NCBI GenBank assembly: GCA_030581615.1
Contig: JAKTTT010000099.1
Coordinates: forward strand, 1-49,421
From: Alloascoidea africana
Taxonomy: Eukaryota; Ascomycota; Alloascoideomycetes; Alloascoideales; Alloascoideaceae
Direction: 5' to 3'
DNA: 49,421 nt
The stretch's first letter is position 1, and each line of letters starts with the position of its first letter. Both the position numbers and the translations under genes were made by a program. The notes beneath the pieces were generated by a model. The model made no database searches. It was not told the origin of the DNA and saw only the letters and a list, made by a program, of their open reading frames with translations. Of this stretch, positions 20,117 through 30,585 are shown piece by piece.

Positions 20117-20228
20117 TGCCATTTTATACGTTGTATATGCATAAAAGGAAATGGAGAAAGAGCTAGGCAAAGAACATTAACAATTATTGGATTAGGAGGG
20201 TTTGGGATGTGTAACATTTGGGTAAAAC

Positions 20229-21086
<858 letters not shown>

Positions 21087-21852
21087 TGTAAGTTTATTGA
21101 AAAGCAATTGCTTCTAATTGTTGGAAAGAGCTCAGTTTACTCCAATTAAGGACACCTTGTCAGATGGAGATCACCATGCCTCCTTACACCCATCCTGGAG
21201 GTATGTGATTAGAAACGGTACATTTACTATATATCGAGAGAGAGCTACGAGAAACAACTTCAACAAGTAGTAGTAACATTACATTTGAAAACAAAACTAC
21301 AACCATGCAAAATCAAAAAATGAAAGAAAAAAAAAACCACTGGCAGATATCAAGTCATTCTGATCGTTTACATGCCTTAATACTAGTTGTCCTTTTAAGT
21401 TTCCAAGTCTCTGTAATTGTCATCATCACTGTCATTATGAATTTATTCAAATGTGAAATAGAAATTGTAGAAGGCATTAACAAAGAAGTTTTATTTATTT
21501 CACTTTTTCTTTGCCGTAGTCTTTCCAAGCTCCCCTCTTTTTTGTTTAGCTATTCTTTCGCCATGATGAAGGTTCAAGCTGCGGAAAGATTAGCCTGCGG
21601 GATAAATTTTTAGTGGTTTGCTTTTTCCATGCTCCATTCGTGGGAGGGTTTTGGTTCTTTTTGCTGTTTTTGTAATGTCTCTCGCTTTAAAGTTTTCTAG
21701 CAGTGTTCGTATAATATATATCAAGATTTTCTAATGCTCGCTCGGTATCTATCTTTATGTTTTTTTGTTTTTAATTCTCTTCTTTTATTATGTTTGTTGA
21801 TTCTCAAGTTTCCATGGTCAGATACACAGAGAAGGGTCCAAAACTATACATG
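21087..21852. other. DPM1 promoter and 3' flank of the cyclin gene
   Basis: About 770 bp of AT-rich sequence. A plus-strand frame from ATG 21305 (102 codons, one hydrophobic stretch) has no recognisable similarity and is treated as chance. Long T-runs near 21650-21800 fit the 3' end of the minus-strand cyclin gene. Confidence 0.5.
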
Positions 21853-23160
21853 TCAACACCGCTGTGTTCTCTTTCCCTTTGATGTCTGTCTGCTCAGCTC
21901 AGTATTTGAAGCAGGTCTTTTTAACGGTGAGATCGCAGGTATGATTGGGGTTTTAGTTGTTGTTTTGATTTTATTCAGGTTCGTCTTGGAACTTGTATTA
22001 TCTTGTGGTCCATCTCGAAAAGGGGACATCTCTTTTCGGGGTACTGGATTAATGTTATGAGCCTGGTGCCGCGATTGTGAAGGAGGTTGTGCATTCTGAG
22101 GTTGGTGATTCATTGATGATGTTTGGTTTCCTGTGTAAGAGGGTCCAAAAGACGATGACGAAGGGAAAGGGAAAGGGCCACTGGCTCCATCCTTCTGCTG
22201 CTGCTGCTGCTGTTGTTGTTGATGATGTTCTTGATGAGGTTGTTGTGGATGCCGCCGACGCCGTGAATCAGATTGAGGTTCTAGTTCATATACCCAGTTT
22301 CGCTCAGGTTCATCCTGGACGCTGCCCACCAGTCCAACCATCCGTCGATAGTAGAGTCCCAGCAAGTCGCCTTCTTCATCATCATCGTCAAGTTCGTTAA
22401 AATCTACCAAAAAATCGCCTCCTTCCGGCCCATTCCCAGAGCCGTTTCGCCGACGCCTACTGAAATTTGATATCGGCACAATGCGCCAGTCTACCCGTGT
22501 TAGAAACTCCATCTCCAGCATATTTAACTCGCCCGGTCGTACACCGCCTACTCTTGCATAGTGTGTATTTGTTGAAAACTGGTCACAGAGCTCTTTTGTG
22601 CCCACTGTCGTGGCAATGAGCAGAAAACGATGTACAGTAAGGCTGTTCAAGGAGAAGGAGCTATAGGTGGAGGAAAGTAAATCAATGTAGTAGACGCTCA
22701 ACAATAGTACCGCGTTCTCCAAAGAGTTGAATCTTGCTAACCGGGTTAGATAAGAGTGCACATCGATTGCGGGAGGTCTCCTGCTGTGGAATCTCGTCAG
22801 ATTTATAGGATATAGTTGTAGCGGGAGAGTATCGTTTATCCGTATTAGCGACATCATGAGCCGCGTTATTAGGATTATGAGATCTTCTCTTGGACACTGT
22901 GAGTAGTCTCTTGGAAGTCTTCTCACGTTAGAAAGGGCTTCTGTGACAGATGATGCTTCTTCTTCTTCGTCTTCTCGTTGTTGTTGTTGTTGTTGTTGTT
23001 CTGTAGCAGTAGGTCTGTTTTCTTGCAGACTTGTCTGGTCGCCATAGGAGGAGGTATTTGGGTAATCATAATGGGCATGCTGCTGTGTTTCTGGTCGGCC
23101 AACATCTGAAGGATGTTGTTGTTCATGGTGATGGTCACTGCAATGGTTTCTGCCCCCCAT
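21853..23160 (-). CDS. Pho80-type cyclin
   Basis: 435 residues from ATG 23160. The frame is open further upstream but has no ATG there, and no ATG occurs between 23161 and 23340 on this strand. The first 75 residues are His/Gln-rich with a polyglutamine run of about seven. The cyclin domain spans about residues 80-230: VTEALSNVRRLPRDYSQ, then LARFNSLENAVLLLSVYYIDLL, and HYARVGGVRPGELNMLEMEF with LTRVDWRI. The KVGGV-x-x-x-ELN signature is that of the Pho80/Pcl6/Pcl7 group, which drives the Pho85 kinase and, for Pho80, represses phosphate-starvation genes through Pho4. The exact member is uncertain. The C-terminal half is a disordered Gln/Pro/Ser tail, longer than that of baker's yeast Pho80. 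Confidence 0.85.
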   Translation of the reverse strand: MGGRNHCSDHHHEQQHPSDVGRPETQQHAHYDYPNTSSYGDQTSLQENRPTATEQQQQQQQREDEEEEASSVTEALSNVRRLPRDYSQCPREDLIILITRLMMSLIRINDTLPLQLYPINLTRFHSRRPPAIDVHSYLTRLARFNSLENAVLLLSVYYIDLLSSTYSSFSLNSLTVHRFLLIATTVGTKELCDQFSTNTHYARVGGVRPGELNMLEMEFLTRVDWRIVPISNFSRRRRNGSGNGPEGGDFLVDFNELDDDDEEGDLLGLYYRRMVGLVGSVQDEPERNWVYELEPQSDSRRRRHPQQPHQEHHQQQQQQQQQKDGASGPFPFPSSSSFGPSYTGNQTSSMNHQPQNAQPPSQSRHQAHNINPVPRKEMSPFRDGPQDNTSSKTNLNKIKTTTKTPIIPAISPLKRPASNTELSRQTSKGKRTQRC

Positions 23161-24743
23161 GTTTCCAAGAGATGTATTATGTATGAAGAAGAGAAGCAGG
23201 AGGAGATGTATATAATATACGAATGGCTTGTTGTGAGTACAACAAGTCAGTGATAAAAAAAAGGTAGAGGGCAAGGAAAAAAAAAATAAAAAAAAAAGGA
23301 AAAAACCACTTGAAAATGAAATTAAGTCCAAGCAAAAGAAGCCAAGCCCAGTTTCAAAACAAGCAATTTTTTTCTTTCACGAATCCAGTTAACAGAAGGG
23401 AAAACTGGCGGTGTTGAGTGTAAACGTTAGAAATGTTCAGAGGGAGAAGATGGAACGACGCTTGCGTTGCTTTTGATTATGATGATAGACTTTTTCCTTC
23501 TCCTTCTCAAAGGCAACTTCCCCATGATACTCTTCTCTTTGCAAGTAAAAGAAGCAGAGCGGGCAGAGTGGCGGGTGGCGAGTGTTGCTGGAGGTCCCTG
23601 TTGCCGGTGCTGCTTGTGCTGGTGCTGGTGCTGATGGATGGTGCTTGAGGTTGTTGGATCTGGGAGTAAGAAAGTTGGCGATGTCTTGGCTGTGTCGGGC
23701 CTGCGAGAACGGGAGAAAAAGGAGAGCAACGAGCACAGAACCGCGTCTTAGCGAAGAACAGAAAAGCCGGGAATGAAACAAAGCACGCTATCTCAGCGGA
23801 TCCACGTTGCCAGCGCCCAGTGGTTGTGGTTGTTGGTTTCTCGATTGGGCTTCGTCGCGGGCATGTGCTCTGGCGGTTGGGCTGGGTGTGCGGCCGGGTA
23901 ACGCGGTCCGTGATGCAGCGGCGAGGAGCCTGCGCGCAGTGTTTGTACCATAGCTGGCACGGGCAGGGGAGGGTCTACGATTGATGCGTGAAAAGTGCAG
24001 AAAAGCCAACTCCAGCCAAGAGCGAGTCGGGATTACGGATTACGGCTGGCCTCAGCTTCTCCCAGGAGAAAGCAGCGGTGCAGGGTGCGTGCACTGGGGG
24101 GCAGCAGAAAGGATTGCAAATGTTCGGGTCCAATGTCCTAATCTCCGGCCTGTTTTTGGGGACACCTCGCTGGGGAAGAAGCAGTTCGAGAATCACTTGC
24201 ACAAGCCTTTGGATCGCTCGTTTCCTATGGTCTGTGGATTCTGTAGCTTGTGCTATTATCTAGACTATTCATGTGGGCTACTGCCCCTTGTCTGTCGAAG
24301 TCCCCTCCAGTTACCTCTGGATACCCTCTACTCACTGACTGCCCCTATTCCAAAGATCCAGAAGCACCGAAACTTTTCTTGTCTTATCTTGCCTCAATTC
24401 GCCGGCTATGTGTATGAACTAGCTACTAACAAATACCCTGGTATCCGCAAGTCCCTAAAGATGCCTTGCTTCACTGAATGCCGATGCTCTTCACGTTTGA
24501 GGTGGCACTGCCTTCCTTCCCAGGGTTGTCTAATTGGCACTCACTGAACCCCAGGCATTCAAGAAGGCGGACACAAACATGACCCAGGCGCCCAGGTGCC
24601 AAAGCCGGGTTAACCAACGCCAGATGAAACAGGGCGGATGTAGAATGTGCTATTTTAACTGCCTGGAGATATCTCATTATGTAGTGGTTAGTCCTTTGTG
24701 TGTTTGTGGTGGTGGTGGTGAACAAGACCACGATAATGCACTG
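23161..24743. promoter_or_regulatory. Upstream region of the cyclin gene and REX1 3' flank
   Basis: About 1.6 kb. An A-rich stretch lies at 23270-23310 and a GC-rich block at about 23790-24110. Open frames here (for example 23981-24547 plus strand, and several at 23427-23781) lack recognisable motifs or proper ATG starts, and I do not call them genes. The cyclin transcript may start far upstream of its ATG. Bases 24200-24740 are plain 3' flank as far as I can see. Confidence 0.45.
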
Positions 24744-26840
24744 CTAGTGCTTAACAATAAGAAATGAAACTGCTTCTCTAGCAACTTCCACCGCTCGTTG
24801 CAATTCTCTGACTGTATTGTCATTCCACATTGCCGTTATCTCACTGAATTTCTTGGTTTGGTAATCCAGTTGGAACTGCCTTTTAACAGCCTGGAGTCTT
24901 CTCATCTCCCTGGGGTCCCCCGACCCCGACGTTAGAATTAGCGCCGTATTCTCTGGTAGGCCGTTATATAATTTTTCAAGTCTCGAGTTGAGTTTTGACA
25001 TCACTGCTGATAACTGATCTTGATGCTCTTCATCTTTCCCGTCTCTAGATTCTGAATCTTGCGTGTTACTGTTCGTCTTTTGTTCATCGCCCTTGTTTCG
25101 AGAAACCCACCCCATGGCATATTCCAACTCTCTCATTCTGGAAAGCACAAACGAATGATTCTGGATGGTGTCCAGCATCCCATTCACAATTTCGTCATCA
25201 TTTGAGCAACAAACACAGGTGTCTATATGTTCTTGATAAAGTGGCTTTGGTGTATACTCGACAACAGCAGCGACTTTGGCCCCTTCAGGACCTTCCACAT
25301 GTCTTGCTATTCGGGTAAATATGCTCTCTTCATCGGCACCACTGGGTCTTCCAAAAAACATGCCATGCTGTATCTTGCCTTTTACCAAGTCCAAACAGGC
25401 TTTGGCATCCTCAATAGAAGAATGGCCCGCTGCGCCGTTTTGAATTGTCCGAGACAAACAGAGCTTGGTCAGATTACGAAGAGATTGTTTATAGGTGCCC
25501 AACCCATTGTTTATCGTAAATAGAACTGAAGTGTCAATAACTGTGCGATGCACCAGTTTAAGCGCCCGAAGGTCATTCTCCAAAGAATGTCCTATCAAAA
25601 TATCATCCGAGTCAATAATCTCCAAAAGCTTCTCTTGTATATCTTTCAACGAAGTGGTTACATTTGCCAACCGCTTTTCCGTTATTCCTGAGTACTTGGT
25701 AAGGTAATTGGTGATTTTTTCAGTTGGCTTTACCAATTCATCTAAAACAACTTCGTCATACCAATTTATGATCGACACTCGTGTTAAAGCAGAGCCGGTT
25801 TTGGTTAAACACATTTCACAGTCTATAGCGTAAACTTGCCCCTCTTCATCATCAGACCGAAATTTTTGAGAATTAACCCATCCTTTCTCTTGTTCGAGAA
25901 TGTATTTACAGGGGAATCCGTTCTCTGCAAGGTCGTTTTCCGACATCAGCAGGTCATCCACAGTGACCGAAAGCTCGGGGCTTTTAATCTTTATCAGTTT
26001 CTTTTCGCGGTGTGTTACAGGAACCGTCAGTATGGCATTGATGGGGGAATGCAGTGTTTCTCTAGAGCCTGGCGCTCTCGTTGGCCACATCTCCTTGAAT
26101 CTCTGGAAAAACTCGAGTTCTGGCCGTGGTTTCGGTGGGACCGGTGAAAGGGATTTGATAACCTGGGTGGTGTTTCCAAAATCCATTGGTGAGAGACCAG
26201 GAACAAGCAAGAAAACCACATGTTCTATTTCCATTCGGTTCTAAGTGTAAAAAAGAAAAAATTGTCAGTTAGCCAGCCAATTACACAGTTATTTGCAATC
26301 TCCCGTTCAACTTACAGTAACGCTTATCCACGTTGGAGCAACTCCATCTGCCAGAATCCAGAGAACAAGATCTCTCAAGTCCTATCACCATAGTTAGTAT
26401 TTCCCGTATTGAGGGATGATGACGAGGGGGGTGCACACCTTAAGGCTAATTTTCTTCGCCAATTCCGTTTCAAACACAAGATCTGGAGGAGATAAACTCT
26501 GGCGCTTTCTCTGGTCGCTCTGAAGCTCGCCAGATTTACATCTTTTGGAGATGATTTTAGCATTTGGTGTCGACTGTTTGGAACACGGACTGGGACTCAT
26601 AAAAGGGATGGACTTTCTCCTTTCTGGAGGATTTCGATTCTGCTGTTTGTGGTTTCGAAAGCCAACGCTCGTCCTCTTTTGTGCTTGTTCATCCAGAAAC
26701 GACGGTATCTTTGCCCTCAGCAGACTCTGTGGGTCCTGGTTGTTTGCATGTCTATATGGTGATGAGATGCTGCCCCCTTGCTTTGGATGTGGGCCATATC
26801 CCCTTGGCTCGCGCTTCTTGGGCGGTCTGAGGCGTCCCAT
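24744..26840 (-). CDS. REX1: DEDDh RNA exonuclease Rex1/Rnh70
   Basis: Three exons on the minus strand: 26840-26439, 26381-26316 (66 bp) and 26240-24744. The introns are 57 and 75 bp, all phase 0, with TACTAAC and GCTAAC branch points. The product is 654 residues. Rex1 trims the 3' ends of 5S rRNA, 5.8S rRNA and tRNA precursors in the nucleus. The N-terminus is Lys/Arg/Pro-rich. Exon 2 encodes DLRDLVLWILADGVAPTWIS, the conserved block before the nuclease. The exonuclease domain starts at VYAIDCEM (about residue 296), followed by ILIGHSLENDLRALK and HSSIEDAKACLDL, which supply the DEDDh residues. A C-terminal charged region follows. The start is the ATG at 26840, since the upstream in-frame codon 26852 is TTG. 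It is divergent from the carboxypeptidase gene. Confidence 0.92.
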
Positions 26841-27197
26841 GCTTCGTTGCAAAACTGCCTGGTAAAATGGAAGCTTGGTACTCTTCGCCTATCGCTTCTC
26901 TTGTCGCTTTGAACACCCTCGGCGCCTCGGAGGGTGTCGTGGACTCTTTTGCCTGGAGGTTGACTGAAACAGAATTCGACCACGGGGCCCGGGCGCGGCC
27001 GCGGCCTGCCCCGGTCGAGCTGCCGCCGGGGGTCGCGTCGGGTGCTCCCGCGGTCCCGTGACCCGGGCCCGCTGGGGGAACTCACCGCCGCGCGGTGGAG
27101 TCGCCAGGCCCATTTTGTATAAAACTGGTGCCGCTTGCTCTCCTTCTCTTCTCTTCCTCTCCTGCTACCGGCTGCTCTTGACGTCTTCTATCGCGCA
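26841..27197. promoter_or_regulatory. Divergent promoter of REX1 and carboxypeptidase Y
   Basis: About 360 bp. Bases 26960-27110 are extremely GC-rich, with GGGCCC at 26985 and 27065 and a GCGGCCGC core. A TATAAAA at 27118-27124 lies 74 bp before the carboxypeptidase ATG. No gene is seen. Confidence 0.6.
27118..27124 (+). promoter_or_regulatory. TATA box of the carboxypeptidase Y gene
   Basis: TATAAAA just downstream of the GC-rich block and 74 bp upstream of ATG 27198, a normal distance for a highly expressed yeast gene. Confidence 0.65.
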
Positions 27198-29010
27198 ATG
27201 AAGTTGCCATCCGCTCTCCCCGTCGCCCTAGTCGCGGCCTCTTCTGCCTCCGCTCTCGTTTATCCTTCTCTGGACCAGATCCCCATCCTTGGAGATGCCG
27301 GCGTTATCAATCGCCACCCCGAGTCCCAGGAATCCGAGGACGCCACACCCTCTTTTGTTTCGTCGATCCTTCATGGGGCCGCACAGGCTATTGGCAGATC
27401 CACCGACGAGATTACTGCAGATATCAAGCGGCTCTGGACTGAAGTTACAATGGAGTTCCCGAGCTCCGTATCTCAGCTCAACTTTCTGACCAGGCCAAAA
27501 TCCGTCAAGGCAAAGGGTTTGGCTAGAAATTGGGATTTCCACGTCACCTCTGATGATATGCCCAACTACGGCTTGAGGGTGAAGAAGAATGACCCCAAGT
27601 CCTTGGGAATTGACTCTGTTAAGCAATACTCGGGTTATCTCGATGTGGAAGACGAAGACAAGCACTTTTTTTACTGTAAGTACGCAAACACAATTACACT
27701 ATTTTAGAGTTGCTGTTTGGCATTTCCAAGGATTCTTGTTTGGGCCACTATCGGCCCCAAGTGTTGTGTGTGGTGCAGACAATTGATACTGTTTTTGGCT
27801 GGCCGATTACCCTTTTGAGTAATTCATCGGTGCTAACTGTTTTTTTTTTTTGATAGGGTTCTTCGAATCCAGAAATGATCCTAAAAACGACCCCGTTATC
27901 TTATGGCTCAACGGTGGCCCCGGATGCTCCTCTCTTACTGGTCTTTTCTTTGAGTTGGGACCTGCCTCCATTGGTGAAGATATTAAACCAGTGTCCAACC
28001 CTTACTCCTGGAATAACAACGCCAGTGTGATCTTCCTTGATCAACCTATTAACGTCGGCTACTCCTACTCTTCAAGATCTGTATCAAACACAGTTGCAGC
28101 CGGAGAGGATGTTTATTCCTTCTTGCAGCTCTTCTTCAAGCAGTTCCCAGAGTATTCTAAGCTCGATTTCCATATTGCTGGAGAATCCTATGCTGGACAT
28201 TACATCCCGGTATTTGCGCGTGAAATTCTGTCTCACTCCGATAGAAACTTTGACCTCAAGACTGTATTGATCGGAAATGGTCTCACGGATCCTCTTACTC
28301 AATACAAGTACTACCAGCCAATGGCCTGTGGAGAAGGCGGAGAACCTGCCGTTCTTGACGATGCCGAGTGCGATGCCATGTTGCAAACCTTGCCAAGATG
28401 TCTCAGTTTGATTGAGTCTTGTTATGAGTCTGGAAGTGTTTGGAGCTGTGTGCCCGCTTCTATCTATTGTAACAATGCCCAACTGGGTCCTTATCAAAAG
28501 ACAGGGCGCAATGTTTATGATATTAGAACCAACTGCGACGGAAGCAACCTATGCTACAAGCAACTGGGATGGATCGACGAGTATCTAAACCGGGAAGATG
28601 TCAAGGCTGCAGTTGGAGCGGAAGTTGACAACTACGAGTCTTGTAACTTTGACATTAACCGCAATTTTGTCTTTGCAGGAGACTGGATGAAGCCATACCA
28701 AACCGCCGTCACCGACATTCTTGAGGACGGCCTTCCTGTTCTTATCTATGCAGGTGATAAGGACTTTATTTGCAACTGGCTGGGTAACCATGCATGGTCG
28801 GATGTTTTGCCATGGGCTGGAAATGCCGCTTTCAAGAAGGAAAAATTACAACCTTGGATTGTCGATGGGAAGGAAGCTGGTGAAATTAAGAGCGCCGGAA
28901 ACTTTACATTCTTGAGGGTATATGGTGCTGGACACATGGTTCCCTTTGATCAGCCATCAAACTCCTTGGCAATGGTGAATGCCTGGATTGCCGGTGACTA
29001 TGACTTGTAA
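27198..29010 (+). CDS. PRC1: Vacuolar carboxypeptidase Y
   Basis: Two exons, 27198-27675 and 27857-29010. The 181-bp intron has GTAAGT, GCTAAC and a long T tract. It splits the Trp codon of [13 protein letters not shown]. The product is 543 residues (532 in S. cerevisiae). Carboxypeptidase Y is a serine exopeptidase of the vacuole lumen. A signal peptide covers about residues 1-19 ([13 protein letters not shown]), followed by an inhibitory propeptide. The catalytic triad is Ser270 in GESYAGHY, Asp462 in GDKDFICNW and His519 in [11 protein letters not shown]. The oxyanion motif [10 protein letters not shown] and a set of disulfide cysteines are present. The vacuolar sorting signal of baker's yeast (QRPL) is not obvious in the propeptide. 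VPS17 nearby acts in the pathway that recycles its receptor. Confidence 0.97.
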
Positions 29011-29719
29011 TTTCCTTCTCTTTAGGTTATTTCTTACCATGTACTCTGGACCAGAAAATTGCTTACTTTGACTTTTTCTATATGCCATTGCGGTTTACAT
29101 AACAGGTCCAAAAAAAAAAATAATAGTTAAAAGGAAACACCAATTATAAAAGCACCACTTTGATTAAAGTCAAGATAACTAGATAAAGTAGAAACAATAT
29201 CTTTTGGAAATAGGCCATCAATTATTGTGTAAAGATTATGTGTGGAACAATACTAACTAAGGTATTATATGGATCTTAGTCCTGTCTGCCTCCATCACTA
29301 TTAGAGATTACCGGATTCAATTCTACAGTGCGGTTAATCAACATCTCTGGATTGTAGAGCAAAACTCTTGAGGTATCGAGGAACAAAAAAGCAAAATCGC
29401 ACATATTGCTTCCTAGCCTCACTGGCTAATTACCACCAAAAACTAGGCCGCTCAAATACTAGTAAAAAAATATAGTGGGGATAAGGATTCACGAAGCATT
29501 TTTAGTACAGTTCTCAGAGTGGTGGCCCGTACACGAACGAGGCACTCGCAAACCCTGGCGTGCCACCACATTACAATCACGCCCGTTGTTCCTCCCTTCA
29601 AACAAAAACACTTCACCAGTGTGCCAAAACGTAAACACTACTTTCGGCACGCACACATTCTCCCTCTCCATCCAGTACAGAACATTCACCCTCCCGATAA
29701 TCATAATAGTCGAATAAGT
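29011..29719. other. Intergenic region, CPY to the EGO1-like gene
   Basis: About 700 bp, AT-rich to 29480, then more balanced. It should contain the promoter and short leader of the gene starting at 29720. Open frames at 29475-29830 have no recognisable content and overlap its first exon. Nothing else is seen. Confidence 0.5.
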
Positions 29720-30365
29720 ATGGGCATATGTCTATCGTGTTTACGCCCAAGTAGCGATGATGACATTATTGAGGTATGTGTGGTACACTTTTTGCAAGCA
29801 TCTTGGTTGATAACCCGGAACAATATCTAACGGAGCTTAGAATAACGAGAGAACCCCTCTACTAGGAGAGGATAACAATCTAGAGTATGAGCCTTTTTTA
29901 ATCTGTTTGAGAATATCTCTGTCTAACCCTTGGTTTTTAAACACTTTAAGATCTAATTCTGCCCTTGATCTACAGTACAATAGAGAGAGGGAACAACAGC
30001 TCTCTAGCATAGTCAATGAGACTGGAGAGTAAGTAGCCGATCAACTCATACTTTTTTATCACAAGTTTTGCTAACTACAACTTTCTCCCAGCAAATTGAT
30101 CGATGTGACTACCTACACCAGACACTCTAGCCATCAACAATCCCTCGGCATCCCGACAAAAGCGAGCAATGCTTTTCAAAAAGTGCTAAATGTACTGGAC
30201 ACTTTAGAAAGCGTGGACACCAAGAAAGACTTTCCCCAACCAATAGATGCTGGTAGCGCTGGTGGTATGACAGAATCGGAACAGCAACAACTAGCACAAA
30301 TAGGGAAAAAGATCGACCTATTGTTAACTCCAGATATACAGGTATATAATGGAAGGCATGCCTGA
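29720..30365 (+). CDS. MEH1: EGO complex / Ragulator membrane anchor, Meh1(Ego1)/LAMTOR1-like
   Basis: A four-exon gene: 29720-29773, 29841-29884, 29984-30028 and 30092-30365. The introns are 67, 99 and 63 bp, and the joined protein is about 138 residues. It begins M-G-I-C-L-S-C, a myristoylation site with two nearby cysteines for palmitoylation, as in Ego1 and LAMTOR1. An acidic part with TPLLGED follows, then EREQQLSSIVNETGDKLIDV, close to the LRDIVANTNDKLIDIS of yeast Ego1 and the LLSSI...IIDVS of LAMTOR1. Ego1 anchors the Rag GTPases to the vacuole for TORC1 signalling. Uncertain points are the second intron, whose 99 bp are open in frame, and the end, where a further intron from 30342 to a TTCTAG at about 30398 would change the last residues. 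Confidence 0.75.
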
Positions 30366-30585
30366 TTTCTAATTTTCACTTTACTTTATGTTCTAGAATT
30401 GTAATTAGTGTGGTAGTTTATCTTTTAATGATTTTGGAGTTGGACTTTCCTAGTCTCCTCTGGAATGGTAATTTCTAGTACACATGTGTATATCTGAGAA
30501 CACTTTTTGCTACACTACTGTTTTGCAAAGAGAGCCATGAGCTGAAAGTCAGCAAAGCAAGTACGCTGATTGTAACATCACAAAC

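Noticed and set aside
21305-21613. Plus-strand frame of 102 codons with ATG and one hydrophobic stretch
   Set aside because: No recognisable family, AT-driven composition, and it lies between two minus-strand genes where promoter and 3' flank are expected.
23161-23331. Hydrophobic N-terminal extension of the cyclin from 23331
   Set aside because: The codon there is TTG and no ATG exists until 23160. The Leu/Phe-rich translation comes from a T-rich leader.
23981-24547. Plus-strand frame of 188 codons
   Set aside because: Sequence looks random (many Cys, Pro, Leu with no motif) and has no ordered domain. It lies in the gap upstream of the cyclin gene and beyond the REX1 3' end.
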